NCBI RefSeq assembly: GCF_000687455.2
Contig: NZ_JGVW01000047.1
Span: forward strand, 20,254 to 84,253
Source: Burkholderia sp. lig30
Lineage (GTDB): Bacteria; Pseudomonadota; Gammaproteobacteria; Burkholderiales; Burkholderiaceae
Direction: 5' to 3'
Length of the DNA stretch: 64,000 nt
The translations under genes and the position numbers were made by a program. The notes under the pieces are model-generated. The model was not told the DNA's origin. It searched no databases and worked only from the letters and a program-made list of their open reading frames with translations. Positions 33,141 through 42,340 of this stretch are shown here, piece after piece (position 1 is the stretch's first letter; each line of letters starts with the position of its first letter).

Positions 33141-35501
33141 TCAGCCCAGTGCGACGCTCGACGCGCTATCGGCCGACGCAGAAGCCGAGCGCCACGAACA
33201 GCCCTTGAGGTCGCCCGCGTGCAATGACGGGGATGGAATACGCATGGACGACGCACCAGGCTTGTCCCACGACGCGCACTTTTCCAGAATGTCGCCGGGC
33301 GTGCCGTTCTCGATGCGATTGGCGTTGATCTTGATATACGATCCACCTGCGCCGATCCAGATCTCCTTGGCCGCGGACAATACGAGCCTGCCCTCGGAAC
33401 TGGCGATCGTGATGTCCTTCATCGCCGCCAATGCCATCTCGTCGGTCTGGGCATGGATTTCCACCTTGCCCTTTGCGGCAAACAGCTTCATGCCCAGCTT
33501 CTGGGCAAACAGCGAAATCGCCTCGCCGGCCGCAACGGTAAAGCGCTTGATCACACCGATGTCGGCGTTGCCGCCCGCCGTCGCGATGAGGTTCTGATCG
33601 GCGCTCAACTGCATGTGTTCGCCGGAAACGAGGCCCACGCCAGCAGGGGCGCTAATGAGAACGCCTGCCTTCTTCAGCTCGCTCAACGTACCGTCGAAAA
33701 GCGCCCTCTGCTTCTCGTAGTCGGCCGCGATCGCCTGCGCCGCCTTTGCTGTGCCGGCCAACGATTGCATCTGCTGCAACGCTTGCTCGAGGAGGCCCTG
33801 TGCCGGCTGCATGTCGAGCTGCCGGCCTCCGGCGGCATACTGCGCATCGGCCGAGATAAACACACCCTTCGCGCCGCGGACAGCGACATGCCCATCCGTC
33901 CGCAACTCAGCCCCCTGCCCCCGTTCCTTACGCTCGCCGTCGACCATATGCCCGAGATTGAGCTCGCTGGTCTGAAATGGCGTGGTCAGGTGGATATGCT
34001 CGACACCCTCCTTGTCCTCCATCCGCATCTCGTTCCACGCGGCGGTGCGGATCAGGTTGCGGGTGTGATTGCGGTTGTTGACCAGGTCCGGATGCCGGCT
34101 GTCGTGCATCGCCCCGATGATCACGGGCCGGTCCGGATTCCCGCCCGTATGGATGATCGCAACCTCCGCGCCATCGATCAGCGGGAAGTGATGACCGTAG
34201 TCGTCCCCGCTGTACGGTTTCGCGAACCTTACCGGCCGGCTCGTGCCCCCCGGGCTCCATTCATCGAGATCGAACGGCAGCACGATCACATACCAGCCCT
34301 GCTCGGTCAGGTACGCGTACTTGTAGTCGCCGGGCGACGTGATGCGCGCGGGCAGGATGCCGTCGATCGACGGGCGCGGGATCGACGCCATCGGCGTGCG
34401 CCACACACGATCCGACGGCATGCCCTCGAACGTCACCCAGTACGATTCGCCGCGGCCCCCGCTCGATTCGACCGACGTGACGAAAATGCCGTGTTTCGCA
34501 TCAACCGGCTTCGGATCGACCCGCATGACCTCGCCGGCTTCGAGCCAGAACGGATTGCCGGTGCCCTTGAAGGTGATCTGCGCGGCCAGACAGGCCTCGT
34601 GCCGCAGGCGGGCAACGCGCCGCCCCTCCTCCGGCGTCTCGTAATGCTCGCCCCACCGGTAATCGACGGCGTTCGTCGTCTTGTCGTCGCGCGCGGCGTT
34701 TTCGTCGACCAGCAGCGACACGTCCGCCTGACGATGGTTGTAGTCGTGCAGACGCACCGCTTCGGGCACGCGCCGGGTGCGCTTCTCGAGCGTCTTGATC
34801 GCGTCCGTGCCGGAGCTCTCGAGCCCCGAGTCGCGGCGATACGGCACGGTGCGCTGCTTGCGCGCATACGCATCCAGATCGTCGCCGAACACGACCACCG
34901 CGCGATCCTTCTTCTGCTCCCAGCGGAACCAGATCCCCTCCTGCGCGCAGATGCGCTGGATGAACGCAAATGTCGTCTCGTGATATTGCGTGATGTACTC
35001 GTGCCGCTTGTACGGGTGGCGCAACTGGAACACGAAGTCGACGCCGGCCCGGTAGCTATAGTGCCGCAGCGTCGCGGTGATGATCTCCTCGACCGACTGC
35101 TTCTGGAACAGCCGGCTCGTGACACCCCGGTTCAGGTCGGCGAGCTTCGGCTCGAGCCGGACCCGGTAGTGCGTCTCATCGGCCGACGTGCCGAACTCGT
35201 CGAACTCGGTGACGATGCCGTGGATCGTGTACGCCGGCGGCATCGTGCTGAACTTCTCCGCGTTCTCCCCGAACATCTTGCGCAGGTAGCCCAGGTTCGG
35301 ATCGATCGGTGCGATGGTGAATTTCGCGGGGCGGCCGACCACCTGGTCCATCGGGATGCCGGACACCGGGCTCGTCAGCTCGATGTCGTACCGGTACAGC
35401 TCGCTCACGGCATCCCTGCCCGTGAACTTGAGAACGGAGGTCGGCTCGGGATGCGGCGCCAGCTTCAACTCATATGCCTGTAAAGGCAGGATCGACGACA
35501 T
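33141..35501 (-). CDS. vgrG: T6SS spike protein VgrG (TssI)
   Basis: This 786-residue protein starts with the gp27-like part (residues about 1-370: GRDAVSELYRYDIELTSP, QYHETTFAFIQRICAQEGIWFRWE). A gp5-like OB-fold follows (PGDYKYAYLTEQGWYVIVLPFDLDEWSPGG; DYGHHFPLIDGAEVAIIHTGGNPDRPVIIGAMHD), then NRNHTRNLIRTAAWNEMRMEDKEG and the C-terminal beta-helix with a DUF2345 domain (about 570-735). No recognisable toxin domain follows; the last 50 residues are a short tail. It pairs with the DUF4123 adaptor directly downstream and probably with the PAAR protein at 26.5 kb. Confidence 0.96.
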   Translation of the reverse strand: MSSILPLQAYELKLAPHPEPTSVLKFTGRDAVSELYRYDIELTSPVSGIPMDQVVGRPAKFTIAPIDPNLGYLRKMFGENAEKFSTMPPAYTIHGIVTEFDEFGTSADETHYRVRLEPKLADLNRGVTSRLFQKQSVEEIITATLRHYSYRAGVDFVFQLRHPYKRHEYITQYHETTFAFIQRICAQEGIWFRWEQKKDRAVVVFGDDLDAYARKQRTVPYRRDSGLESSGTDAIKTLEKRTRRVPEAVRLHDYNHRQADVSLLVDENAARDDKTTNAVDYRWGEHYETPEEGRRVARLRHEACLAAQITFKGTGNPFWLEAGEVMRVDPKPVDAKHGIFVTSVESSGGRGESYWVTFEGMPSDRVWRTPMASIPRPSIDGILPARITSPGDYKYAYLTEQGWYVIVLPFDLDEWSPGGTSRPVRFAKPYSGDDYGHHFPLIDGAEVAIIHTGGNPDRPVIIGAMHDSRHPDLVNNRNHTRNLIRTAAWNEMRMEDKEGVEHIHLTTPFQTSELNLGHMVDGERKERGQGAELRTDGHVAVRGAKGVFISADAQYAAGGRQLDMQPAQGLLEQALQQMQSLAGTAKAAQAIAADYEKQRALFDGTLSELKKAGVLISAPAGVGLVSGEHMQLSADQNLIATAGGNADIGVIKRFTVAAGEAISLFAQKLGMKLFAAKGKVEIHAQTDEMALAAMKDITIASSEGRLVLSAAKEIWIGAGGSYIKINANRIENGTPGDILEKCASWDKPGASSMRIPSPSLHAGDLKGCSWRSASASADSASSVALG

Positions 35502-35590
35502 TCGGGGACTCCTTTGAGCGGGCGGGAGATGTGAACGGCAACGCCGGAACCATCATGGTTCCGGCGGCCTGTACACGAAGGCTTACCGGA

Positions 35591-37144
35591 TCAGTTCTTC
35601 GCCTTCGGCATCTGCGACACCAGCGACAGGCCGATATCCATGCCCTCGACCTGGAAGTGCGGGATGATGAAGAGCTTGATGCGGAAGAAGCCCGGGTTAT
35701 CCTCGATGTCCTCGACCGTGACCTTCGCCTCGCGCAGCGGGTGCGACGCCTGCAGCTCGTCGCCCGGGTCCTTCATCTCGGTCACCAGCCCCTTGATCCA
35801 GTTGTTCAGCTCGAGCTCCAGCAGACGACGATCCTTGGTCGTGCCGATGTTCTCGCGCTGGATCAGCTTCAGGTAGTGCGCGATGCGAGACAGCAGGAAG
35901 ATGTACGGCAGGCGTGCGTTGATGCGGCTGTTCGCCGTTGCTTCCTTGGTCTCGTACAGCGCGGGCTTCTGCGTCGAGTTGGCCGAGAAGAAGCATGCGA
36001 AATCATGGTTCTTGTAGAACGACAGCGGGATGAAGCCCAGATTCGCGAACTCGAATTCGCGCGTTTCCGGAATCAGCACTTCGGTCGGGATCTTCGGCTG
36101 CACGCCGGTACCGAGGTCGTACAGGTGAACCGGCAGGTCCTCGACCTTGCCGCCCGCCTGCGGGCCTCGGATCTGCACGCACCAGCCGTTGCTGACGAAG
36201 CTGCGGACCATGTTCGCCGCGAACGCGAACGACGCGTTGATCCACAGATACTTGTCATGATCCGGGCCCTTGACCGCCTCCTCGTAATTGAACGCGCGCA
36301 CCGGCGTCGTGTCCTTGCCGTACGGCAGGCGGCCGAGCACCCGCGGCATCGTCAGGCCGACGTAGCGCGCGTCATCGGTATCGCGGAAGCTCTTCCACTT
36401 GATGTACTCGGCGCGATCGAAGTAGTTGCCGATGTCCTGGATCGCCGCCACCTCTTCCATCGACTTCTTGCCGAAGAACGCCGGGCCGACCGATCCGATG
36501 AACGGCATGTGCGCCGCCGCCGCGACCTTCGAGATGTTGCGCAGCAGCGCCACGTCCATCGGCGAATTCGCGAATTCGAAGTCGCTGATCATCGCGCTGA
36601 TCGGCTGGCCGCCCGGGGTATCGTATTCCTCGATGTACGCGAGGCGATACAAGCCGCTCTGGATCAGCTCCGGCGTGTCCTCGAAGTCGCGCTGCAGCGC
36701 GTCCTTCGACACGTCCAGCACCTCGATCCTCGCGTTCTTGCGGAAATCCGTGCGCGAAACGAGCATCTTCAGGCCGCGCCAGCGCCCTTCGAGCGCCTGA
36801 AACTCCGGCGTATGCATCACGGCGTCGAGCTGGCGGCCGATCTGCCGGTCGAGCTGGCCGATATGGAAGTCGAGCAGCGACTTGTCGAGACGGTCCACCG
36901 GCTGGCTCGACTTCGCGACCAGATCGAGGAACGCGCCCATGCCGCGCGCGATACGCTCGTCGGCCGACGCTTCGGACAGCATGTCGCTGTCGCGGAACGC
37001 CTCGAGCGGCCGCGCCTCGGCGACGGGTTTCAGGTTGATCTTGCTGCACAGCGAGGCATACACGCTGTCGTGATCCCCTTGCGGGGCATCGAGCACGACG
37101 GTTTCCGCCGCGCCCTGACGGGGTTCGTTCTGTTTCATTTCCAT
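35591..37144 (-). CDS. tssC: T6SS contractile sheath large subunit TssC
   Basis: This protein of about 517 residues is the VipB/TssC sheath subunit. Conserved stretches include LLDFHIGQLDRQIGRQLDAVMHTPEFQALEGRWRGL, FDDTP-like RDFEDTPELIQSGLYRLAYIEEYDTPGGQPISAMI, the FKSFRDTDDARYVGLTMPRVLGRLPYG region and the C-terminal NPGFFRIKLFIIPHFQVEGMDIGLSLVSQMP. It forms the contractile sheath around the Hcp tube with TssB. Possible ATGs are at 37144 and 37138; neither has a strong Shine-Dalgarno, and a longer frame to 37219 would overlap tssB and is rejected. Confidence 0.97.
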   Translation of the reverse strand: MEMKQNEPRQGAAETVVLDAPQGDHDSVYASLCSKINLKPVAEARPLEAFRDSDMLSEASADERIARGMGAFLDLVAKSSQPVDRLDKSLLDFHIGQLDRQIGRQLDAVMHTPEFQALEGRWRGLKMLVSRTDFRKNARIEVLDVSKDALQRDFEDTPELIQSGLYRLAYIEEYDTPGGQPISAMISDFEFANSPMDVALLRNISKVAAAAHMPFIGSVGPAFFGKKSMEEVAAIQDIGNYFDRAEYIKWKSFRDTDDARYVGLTMPRVLGRLPYGKDTTPVRAFNYEEAVKGPDHDKYLWINASFAFAANMVRSFVSNGWCVQIRGPQAGGKVEDLPVHLYDLGTGVQPKIPTEVLIPETREFEFANLGFIPLSFYKNHDFACFFSANSTQKPALYETKEATANSRINARLPYIFLLSRIAHYLKLIQRENIGTTKDRRLLELELNNWIKGLVTEMKDPGDELQASHPLREAKVTVEDIEDNPGFFRIKLFIIPHFQVEGMDIGLSLVSQMPKAKN

Positions 37145-37211
37145 TTCTGTCTGCGTTCGTATGGCTACCGGGTTGCGGAATGCGGTGAAGGCCGTCTCGG
37201 GCCTCCCGCGC

Positions 37212-37724
37212 TCAGGCATGTCCTTCCGGCTGCATGGCGGCCGTCGCGATCTGCGCGAGCTCGCCGCGCAGCGTGTCGGACAGGCGCCGATCCTTCAGAA
37301 CCTTCTCGAACTCGCGACGGAACGTCACGTTGTCGAGCAGGTTCGACTTGAGGTCCCGCAGCAGATTGCGCATGGCCAGCAGCGCCTGCAACTCCGGAAT
37401 CTGGCGCGCGACATGCTCCGGCTCGAAATCCTTGATCGAACGGAACGAAAGATTCACCGGCAGCTCGGAACCGTCGCCGGCGAGCGTGTTCTCCGCCGCG
37501 ATCCGGAGGTCCGGCGCGTAGTCGGCCAGCACGGCGTCGAAGTTGTTCTTGTCGATGTTGACCTTCTTGCGCTCCGCCAGCGGCGCCTGTTCGCGTCCGG
37601 CGCTGAAATCGCCGGCGACGAGCAGCTTGAGCGGCAGCTCGACCTTCTTCTGGGCTCCGCCCGTATGCAGATCAAGGGTGATCGAGACCCTCGACTTCGG
37701 AATTTCTCTCTGGAAGCTATCCAT
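37212..37724 (-). CDS. tssB: T6SS contractile sheath small subunit TssB
   Basis: This 170-residue VipA/TssB protein starts MDSFQREIPKSRVSITLDLHTGGAQKKVELPLKLLVAGDFS and has the family stretch LPVNLSFRSIKDFEPEHVARQIPELQALLAMRNLLRDLKSNLLDN. It forms the sheath with TssC. AAGGA lies just upstream of the ATG. First gene of the left T6SS arm, driven from the divergent spacer. Confidence 0.97.
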   Translation of the reverse strand: MDSFQREIPKSRVSITLDLHTGGAQKKVELPLKLLVAGDFSAGREQAPLAERKKVNIDKNNFDAVLADYAPDLRIAAENTLAGDGSELPVNLSFRSIKDFEPEHVARQIPELQALLAMRNLLRDLKSNLLDNVTFRREFEKVLKDRRLSDTLRGELAQIATAAMQPEGHA

Positions 37725-38311
37725 TGGCAGTCCTTTATTTGACTATCAAGCACCGAACAGGCGCACAACGCATCGGATGCGATGCTGACCGGAGCGATGG
37801 GCCACGCACGCGCACATTACGCATGACGCGTCAGAACGTCCTGTTCGACTCTGAATTGCGACACATCCACCCCTGCAGCAAAATCGCATTGCACTTATAC
37901 ACGGCAATTCCGACATAAATCAAATACAGCCACGGAATCAACCGCACGGAAATGTCACGAAATGCAAAATACCAACAACGGCGCAACATCTTTCAATACC
38001 GCCCACCTCGCAAGGCGACAACAGAATCAGAGCATGAAGATGTATTCAATATTTCCACATGACTCCGCCAATCCCTTTCCACAAGAGATATTCACGCGAT
38101 TCATCGTTGTCGACACGCCATCCTGCACACACCTACCACGGAAACCTCAACAATAAAATTCCACATATCAGCCGATGATTAACATCGACAGTGTTAAAAA
38201 CCATCAACAACAATCATTAAGCAAACCAAACTACTCAACCATTACACCATCTCGAAAATAATTCGTATAAGTTCCGCACTCTCACACTCTCAACGAGACA
38301 CTCAACACACC
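37725..38311. promoter_or_regulatory. Divergent T6SS control region, AT-rich, no gene
   Basis: This 587-base spacer separates the left (tssB) and right (tssK) arms and is the most AT-rich non-coding stretch of the T6SS locus, especially 37,900-38,290. It has long A/C-rich runs on the plus strand and a small hairpin CGATG-ATTAA-CATCG at 38173-38187. A -10-like TATAAG occurs at 38266-38271, 40 bases before tssK, without a good -35. No sigma-54 -24/-12 pair was found by eye. AT-rich T6SS promoters are often silenced by H-NS-type proteins; that is inference here. Confidence 0.6.
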
Positions 38312-39664
38312 ATGCGGATCGAGAAACCGCTTTGGCATGAAGGCCTCATCCTGACGCAGCAGCATTTCCAGCAGCAGGAGCGGTGGGCCGGATTCGCGCT
38401 ACGTCAATTCACCTCCGCGTCGCTCGCGGAGCCGTGGGGCACGCTCGCCGTCGAGGTCGACGAGGAAGCGCTGGCGACGGGGCGCCTGAAGTTCAGTCGC
38501 CTGAAGCTATGCTTTCCCGACGGCACCCCGATCGATACGGCCGTCGCGGATGCGCTGCCGCCCGCGCGCGATCTCACGCAGGGTGTGCCTGCCGATGTTC
38601 AAAGCGTCGTGGTGCTCGCGGCGCTCGCGCTGCCGGATGCGAACGGCAACAACTGCCGCCTGGACGACACCCCGCTGGCGCGGCCTCGCCGCACCTATCG
38701 GGAATTCGCGAAGGTCGCGGACCTGAACGGAACCGGGGAGAGCGAGATCGCCGCGGAGCGTCACGCGCTGCGCATGCTGTTCGACTTCGAGCCGCACGCG
38801 GACGACACGGTCTGCGCGATCGCGCGTCTTACCCGCGCAGCCAGCGGCCAATTCGAGATCGACCGCCGATTCGTGCCGCCTTGCCTGACGCTCGCGAGCC
38901 ATCCGCTTCACCTCGAGCGCGTCAACCGTCTTGCGGACATCCTTCAGGCCAGGAGCCTCGCGCTGGGCGCGCGCCGCAGCGAGCGTCTCGAACGTGTCGC
39001 CGAATATGGCGTCGCCGACGTGCAACTGTTCTGGCTGCTTCATTGCATCCATGCGGCGTGGCCGCAATTTCGGCTGTATGCGACCCACCCGGCACGATCG
39101 CCCGAGCACCTGTACGCCACGCTCGCGCAACTGGCCAGCGCACTGATGACGTTTTCGACGGGCGCGCAGCTCGCGGACATTCCGGCGTACGACCATGCGC
39201 GCGCCGACGAGGTGTTCGCGGCCCTCGAATCGACGATTCGGGATCTGCTCGACGCGATCATTCCGTCGCGGGTGGTCTCGATCGGCCTGACGCGCAAGGG
39301 GCCGACGGCGTGGACCGGCCACTTCCTCGACGAGCGCATCGTCGAAGGCGCAGCGGACTGGTACCTGTCGGTCAGCGCGCCGATGCCGGCGTTCGAGCTT
39401 GTCGAGCAGTTCCCGCTGCTCTGCAAGATCGGCGCGCCCGACGATGTCGAGCACATCGTCAATTCGGCGTTGCCCGGCGTCCCGCTCAAGGCGGTGCAGC
39501 GCGTGCCGGCCGCGATTCCCGTGCGCCTCGACAACCACTACTTCGCGCTCGATTCGACCAGCGCCGCATACGAGAAGATGCTCGCTGCTCGAGCGTGTCA
39601 GATCTATCTGCCGGCGTCGGTGCCCGACGCCTCGCTCGAACTCTATGCGGTGCTGCGCTCATGA
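38312..39664 (+). CDS. tssK: T6SS baseplate-membrane connector TssK
   Basis: This 450-residue protein begins with the TssK signature KPLWHEGLILTQQHFQQQERW (residues 5-25; PVFWHEGMLL-type motif). It ends with the C-terminal domain that contacts TssL and TssM (LVEQFPLLCKIGAPDDVEHIVNSALPGVPLKAVQRVPAAIPVRLDNHYFALD; QIYLPASVPDASLELYAVLRS). TssK trimers join the baseplate to the membrane complex. First gene of the right arm; its stop overlaps the tssL start (ATGA). Confidence 0.96.
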   Translation: MRIEKPLWHEGLILTQQHFQQQERWAGFALRQFTSASLAEPWGTLAVEVDEEALATGRLKFSRLKLCFPDGTPIDTAVADALPPARDLTQGVPADVQSVVVLAALALPDANGNNCRLDDTPLARPRRTYREFAKVADLNGTGESEIAAERHALRMLFDFEPHADDTVCAIARLTRAASGQFEIDRRFVPPCLTLASHPLHLERVNRLADILQARSLALGARRSERLERVAEYGVADVQLFWLLHCIHAAWPQFRLYATHPARSPEHLYATLAQLASALMTFSTGAQLADIPAYDHARADEVFAALESTIRDLLDAIIPSRVVSIGLTRKGPTAWTGHFLDERIVEGAADWYLSVSAPMPAFELVEQFPLLCKIGAPDDVEHIVNSALPGVPLKAVQRVPAAIPVRLDNHYFALDSTSAAYEKMLAARACQIYLPASVPDASLELYAVLRS

Positions 39665-40392
39665 ACGCCCTGACCCACAGCTTTTCCGAAGCCGCCGCGA
39701 CGAACGACGTGCGTGGCACCGGCCGCGTTGCCGGCGCGGGCATCCGCGACCTGCTGCGCGACACGGCGCTGCTCGTGACGACGCTCGTGCCCGGCGGGCA
39801 CGTGGAGGATGCCGGCGCGTTGCGCGAACGCTGCGTGCAGCTCGTCGACGCGTTCTCGAGCGCGCTGCAGCGCCGGGGCTATCCGGACGACGTGCGGAAG
39901 GACGCGCTCGTCGCGCAGTGCGGGCTGCTCGACGAAACGGCGTTGCGGCACCTGCCGGTCGACAGCCGGCCCGGCTGGGAACAGCGGCCGCTTCAGGTCG
40001 AGCGATTCAGCCTGCACGATGCCGGCGAGCGGGTGTTCGATCGCCTCGACGCGCGGATGCGTGAAACGTCGCCGCATGTCGACCTGCTCGAGTGTTATGC
40101 GGCGATTCTCGGCATGGGATTCGCCGGCCGCTACGCGCGTGAAGGCGAAGCGAAGCGCACCGACCTGATCGCTTCGCTCAACGCGAAGCTCGAAAATCTG
40201 CACGCGTCGTCCGCGCGCCCGTTCGTCGCGGATCGTGTCGAACGCCGTTTCTCCGACTGGCTTTACCGTCTTTCGCCGTGGGCCATCGCCGGGCTCGCCT
40301 TCGTTGCCGCGGCGATCGCTTGGGGCATCTGGTCGACCGCGCTCGACCTGCAGCTCGCGCATCTGGCGCCGATGAAGGACATCCGCCCGTGA
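39661..40392 (+). CDS. tssL: T6SS inner-membrane protein TssL (DotU/IcmH)
   Basis: This 243-residue TssL has a cytoplasmic helical domain with RDLLRDTALLVTTLVPGG, DVRKDALVAQCGLLDETAL and LLECYAAILGMGFAGRYAREG, and a single C-terminal membrane helix (about 205-227, LSPWAIAGLAFVAAAIAWGIW). It has no peptidoglycan-binding domain of its own; that function appears to be supplied by the OmpA-domain protein encoded next. Start overlaps the tssK stop; its stop overlaps the next GTG start. Confidence 0.95.
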   Translation: MNALTHSFSEAAATNDVRGTGRVAGAGIRDLLRDTALLVTTLVPGGHVEDAGALRERCVQLVDAFSSALQRRGYPDDVRKDALVAQCGLLDETALRHLPVDSRPGWEQRPLQVERFSLHDAGERVFDRLDARMRETSPHVDLLECYAAILGMGFAGRYAREGEAKRTDLIASLNAKLENLHASSARPFVADRVERRFSDWLYRLSPWAIAGLAFVAAAIAWGIWSTALDLQLAHLAPMKDIRP

Positions 40393-42245
40393 CGTCCGAC
40401 CTGCCGGCCCAGGCCGCGGCCATGCCCGGGAAGCGTGATGACGGTCGCGAGTGGCTCGGCTATCCGCTTCGCGCGATGGTCGCGTTCGCGGCCCTGCTGG
40501 CGCTCGCCGTCGTGTGGCTCGTGCTGCCGGCCGGGCGCGGCGCGGCATGGACGTTCTCGACGGCCATCGGAATCGGGGCGCTCGCGCTTCTGTGGTGGCG
40601 CACCCGCCTGCTTTCCCGCGTCCGGGAACGAAGCGCACACGTGCTCGCGGCGCTGGGAAGCGCGACCGCCGACATTCCCGTGACCGTGCGCACGCGCATG
40701 CCGCTCGTGCTACTGACGGGAGACGGCCTGCCGGCACTGTTCGATCGCGATGGAGAGAAGCGCTTCGCCCATGTCGGCAACGGTGCGATCTGGCTTCGCA
40801 TCGACCGGCCGCAGGATCTGCCCCAACTCGCTGTCGCGGTGAGGCAGTGGCGCGACGGTCTCGCGCCAGATGGCATCGTGCTGTCGGTCGCACCTGCGCT
40901 GCACTCGAGCGCGGACATGCTGACGCAGAAATCACGCGCCGTGCGTCAGGCGGTTGCCGACGCGTCCCGCATGCTCGGCGCCAAACTGCCCGGCTATGTC
41001 GCGGTCTACCAGCGGTTGACGCCCGACGGACCTTCCGGCGCCGTCAACGAAGCCGCCCTGGGCGGCGCAACGACCGGGCACGCCGATCTCGCGATGCCCC
41101 AGTGGTACGGCATATCGTCGGCCACGCGCCTCGCGGACGCCCCGGGAGCATCCCCCCTGGAAAGCACGCTGCGCTTCGAGCAAGTCGTCGGCGCGGCCGA
41201 AGACGAGGTCCGGCGAAACGCGGGCGACCGCGCGACGGCGATCCGCGCCGCGGCGCTGGCGTCGATCGTCGGATGGACCCGGCAAGTCGTGCTCGGCCCG
41301 CTCACCGATCGGCAGCAGCCCGCCGCGCCGTGGCCGCTGTTCGGCGCAGGCTGGCTCGATTGCGGTCCCGCGAGCGGGCCGGACACGCCGTGGGAACGCG
41401 ACGTCGCGCGGCGAACCCGGGTGACACGCGCGGAGGCCGCCGCCTCGCCGCTGCCGTGGCCGCTGCCGCAGCCGCTGATCGAGGCGATGCCGCGGCGGCG
41501 CTGGGCCTCGCCTCGCACGGCCGCCTTCGCCCACGCGCTTGCGTTGCTTGCCTGCGCGGCCACCGTGGCGTTCTGGTGCGCGGCAAAAAACAACGAGGCG
41601 CTGCTGGCGCGCGTCGGCGCGGATCTGAGCCGCTATTCGGCGATCCCCGCCGCGCACGACGCATCGAAGCGGGACGCGCTAAAAGCGCTCGTGGCCGATC
41701 GGGACCAGCTCGACCGCTACGCTCGCGCTGGCGTGCCGCTGCGCCTGTCGTTCGGAATGTACCGGGGCACGGCGCTGATGGCGGCGCTCGACGACGCGAT
41801 CGCGTCCTATGTTCCGCCCCCGCCTCCGCCGGCCGTCGTGACGCTCGACAGCATGTCGCTGTTCGACAGCGGCAAGTCGCAATTGAAGCCGGGCTCGACG
41901 CGCGCGATGGTCGGCGCGCTCGACATGATCAAGGCGCATCCGGACAAGCGGATTCTCGTCGCGGGCCACACCGACGACGTCGGCAATGCCGACAACAACC
42001 TGAAACTGTCGATCGCGCGCGCCGGCGCGGTGCGCGACTGGCTGACCGATGCGTCGGGCATGCCGGCCACGCAGTTCGCGATCCAGGGATACGGGGATAT
42101 GCGCCCCATTGCGGGCAATGCGTCGCCGGAGGGGCGCGCGCAGAACCGGCGCGTGGAGATCACGCTGGTGCCCGACGCGCCGCCGAAGGAAGTCCCGCCG
42201 CGCCGCGACGGAAGCGCCACGGGCGCGAGCGACGCAGGGAAATGA
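40389..42245 (+). CDS. TssM-like N-terminal half fused to an OmpA peptidoglycan-binding domain
   Basis: This 618-residue protein, from a GTG overlapping the tssL stop (GTGA), has two N-terminal helices (about 28-47 and 55-70), a cytoplasmic part, a third helix (about 380-398), a short periplasmic helical part, a PPPPPP hinge (476-481) and an OmpA domain (484-594) with AGHTDDVGNADNNLKLSIARA and AQNRRVEITL. Everything before the hinge matches the start of TssM in order. VGADLSRYS...RDQLDRYARAGVPLRLSFGMYRG parallels AGETLATLS...LDKQIDTLEIHQRDGAPWLTRFGLNRD of the local TssM. Like that TssM it lacks a P-loop (TGDGLPALF). Probable role: peptidoglycan anchor of the membrane complex. Confidence 0.88.
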   Translation: MTSDLPAQAAAMPGKRDDGREWLGYPLRAMVAFAALLALAVVWLVLPAGRGAAWTFSTAIGIGALALLWWRTRLLSRVRERSAHVLAALGSATADIPVTVRTRMPLVLLTGDGLPALFDRDGEKRFAHVGNGAIWLRIDRPQDLPQLAVAVRQWRDGLAPDGIVLSVAPALHSSADMLTQKSRAVRQAVADASRMLGAKLPGYVAVYQRLTPDGPSGAVNEAALGGATTGHADLAMPQWYGISSATRLADAPGASPLESTLRFEQVVGAAEDEVRRNAGDRATAIRAAALASIVGWTRQVVLGPLTDRQQPAAPWPLFGAGWLDCGPASGPDTPWERDVARRTRVTRAEAAASPLPWPLPQPLIEAMPRRRWASPRTAAFAHALALLACAATVAFWCAAKNNEALLARVGADLSRYSAIPAAHDASKRDALKALVADRDQLDRYARAGVPLRLSFGMYRGTALMAALDDAIASYVPPPPPPAVVTLDSMSLFDSGKSQLKPGSTRAMVGALDMIKAHPDKRILVAGHTDDVGNADNNLKLSIARAGAVRDWLTDASGMPATQFAIQGYGDMRPIAGNASPEGRAQNRRVEITLVPDAPPKEVPPRRDGSATGASDAGK

Positions 42246-42259
42246 GCAGCCGGTTTAGC

Positions 42260-42309
42260 CCCGAAGCGTCTTGCTTCGGGATTGTGAGGCCCGGGGGATG
42301 CCCCCGGGC
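42260..42309 (+). promoter_or_regulatory. Two consecutive hairpins in the hcp leader
   Basis: CCCGAAGC/GCTTCGGG (42260-42267, 42273-42280, five-base loop) is followed nine bases later by a perfect 9-bp stem GCCCGGGGG/CCCCCGGGC (42289-42297, 42301-42309, three-base loop). They sit between the OmpA-fusion stop and the hcp ribosome site (AAAAGGAG at about 42328). There is no T-run after either. They may mark an mRNA processing or stabilising element that lets hcp accumulate. Confidence 0.6.
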
Positions 42310-42340
42310 GATGGCGTAGTAAAAGAAAAAGGAGTGAACG

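Noticed and set aside
32138..33346. Longer version of the DUF4123 protein starting at 33346
   Set aside because: The extra 71 residues overlap the vgrG 3' end and are Arg-rich; the start at 33133 has a ribosome site and matches the domain.
35591..37219. Longer TssC starting at 37219
   Set aside because: It would overlap the tssB stop and adds residues not seen in TssC proteins; starts at 37144/37138 suffice.
40278..42245. ATG start at 40278 for the OmpA-fusion protein
   Set aside because: It would overlap tssL by 115 bases with an Arg-rich leader; the GTG overlapping the tssL stop gives coupled translation and a clean N-terminus.
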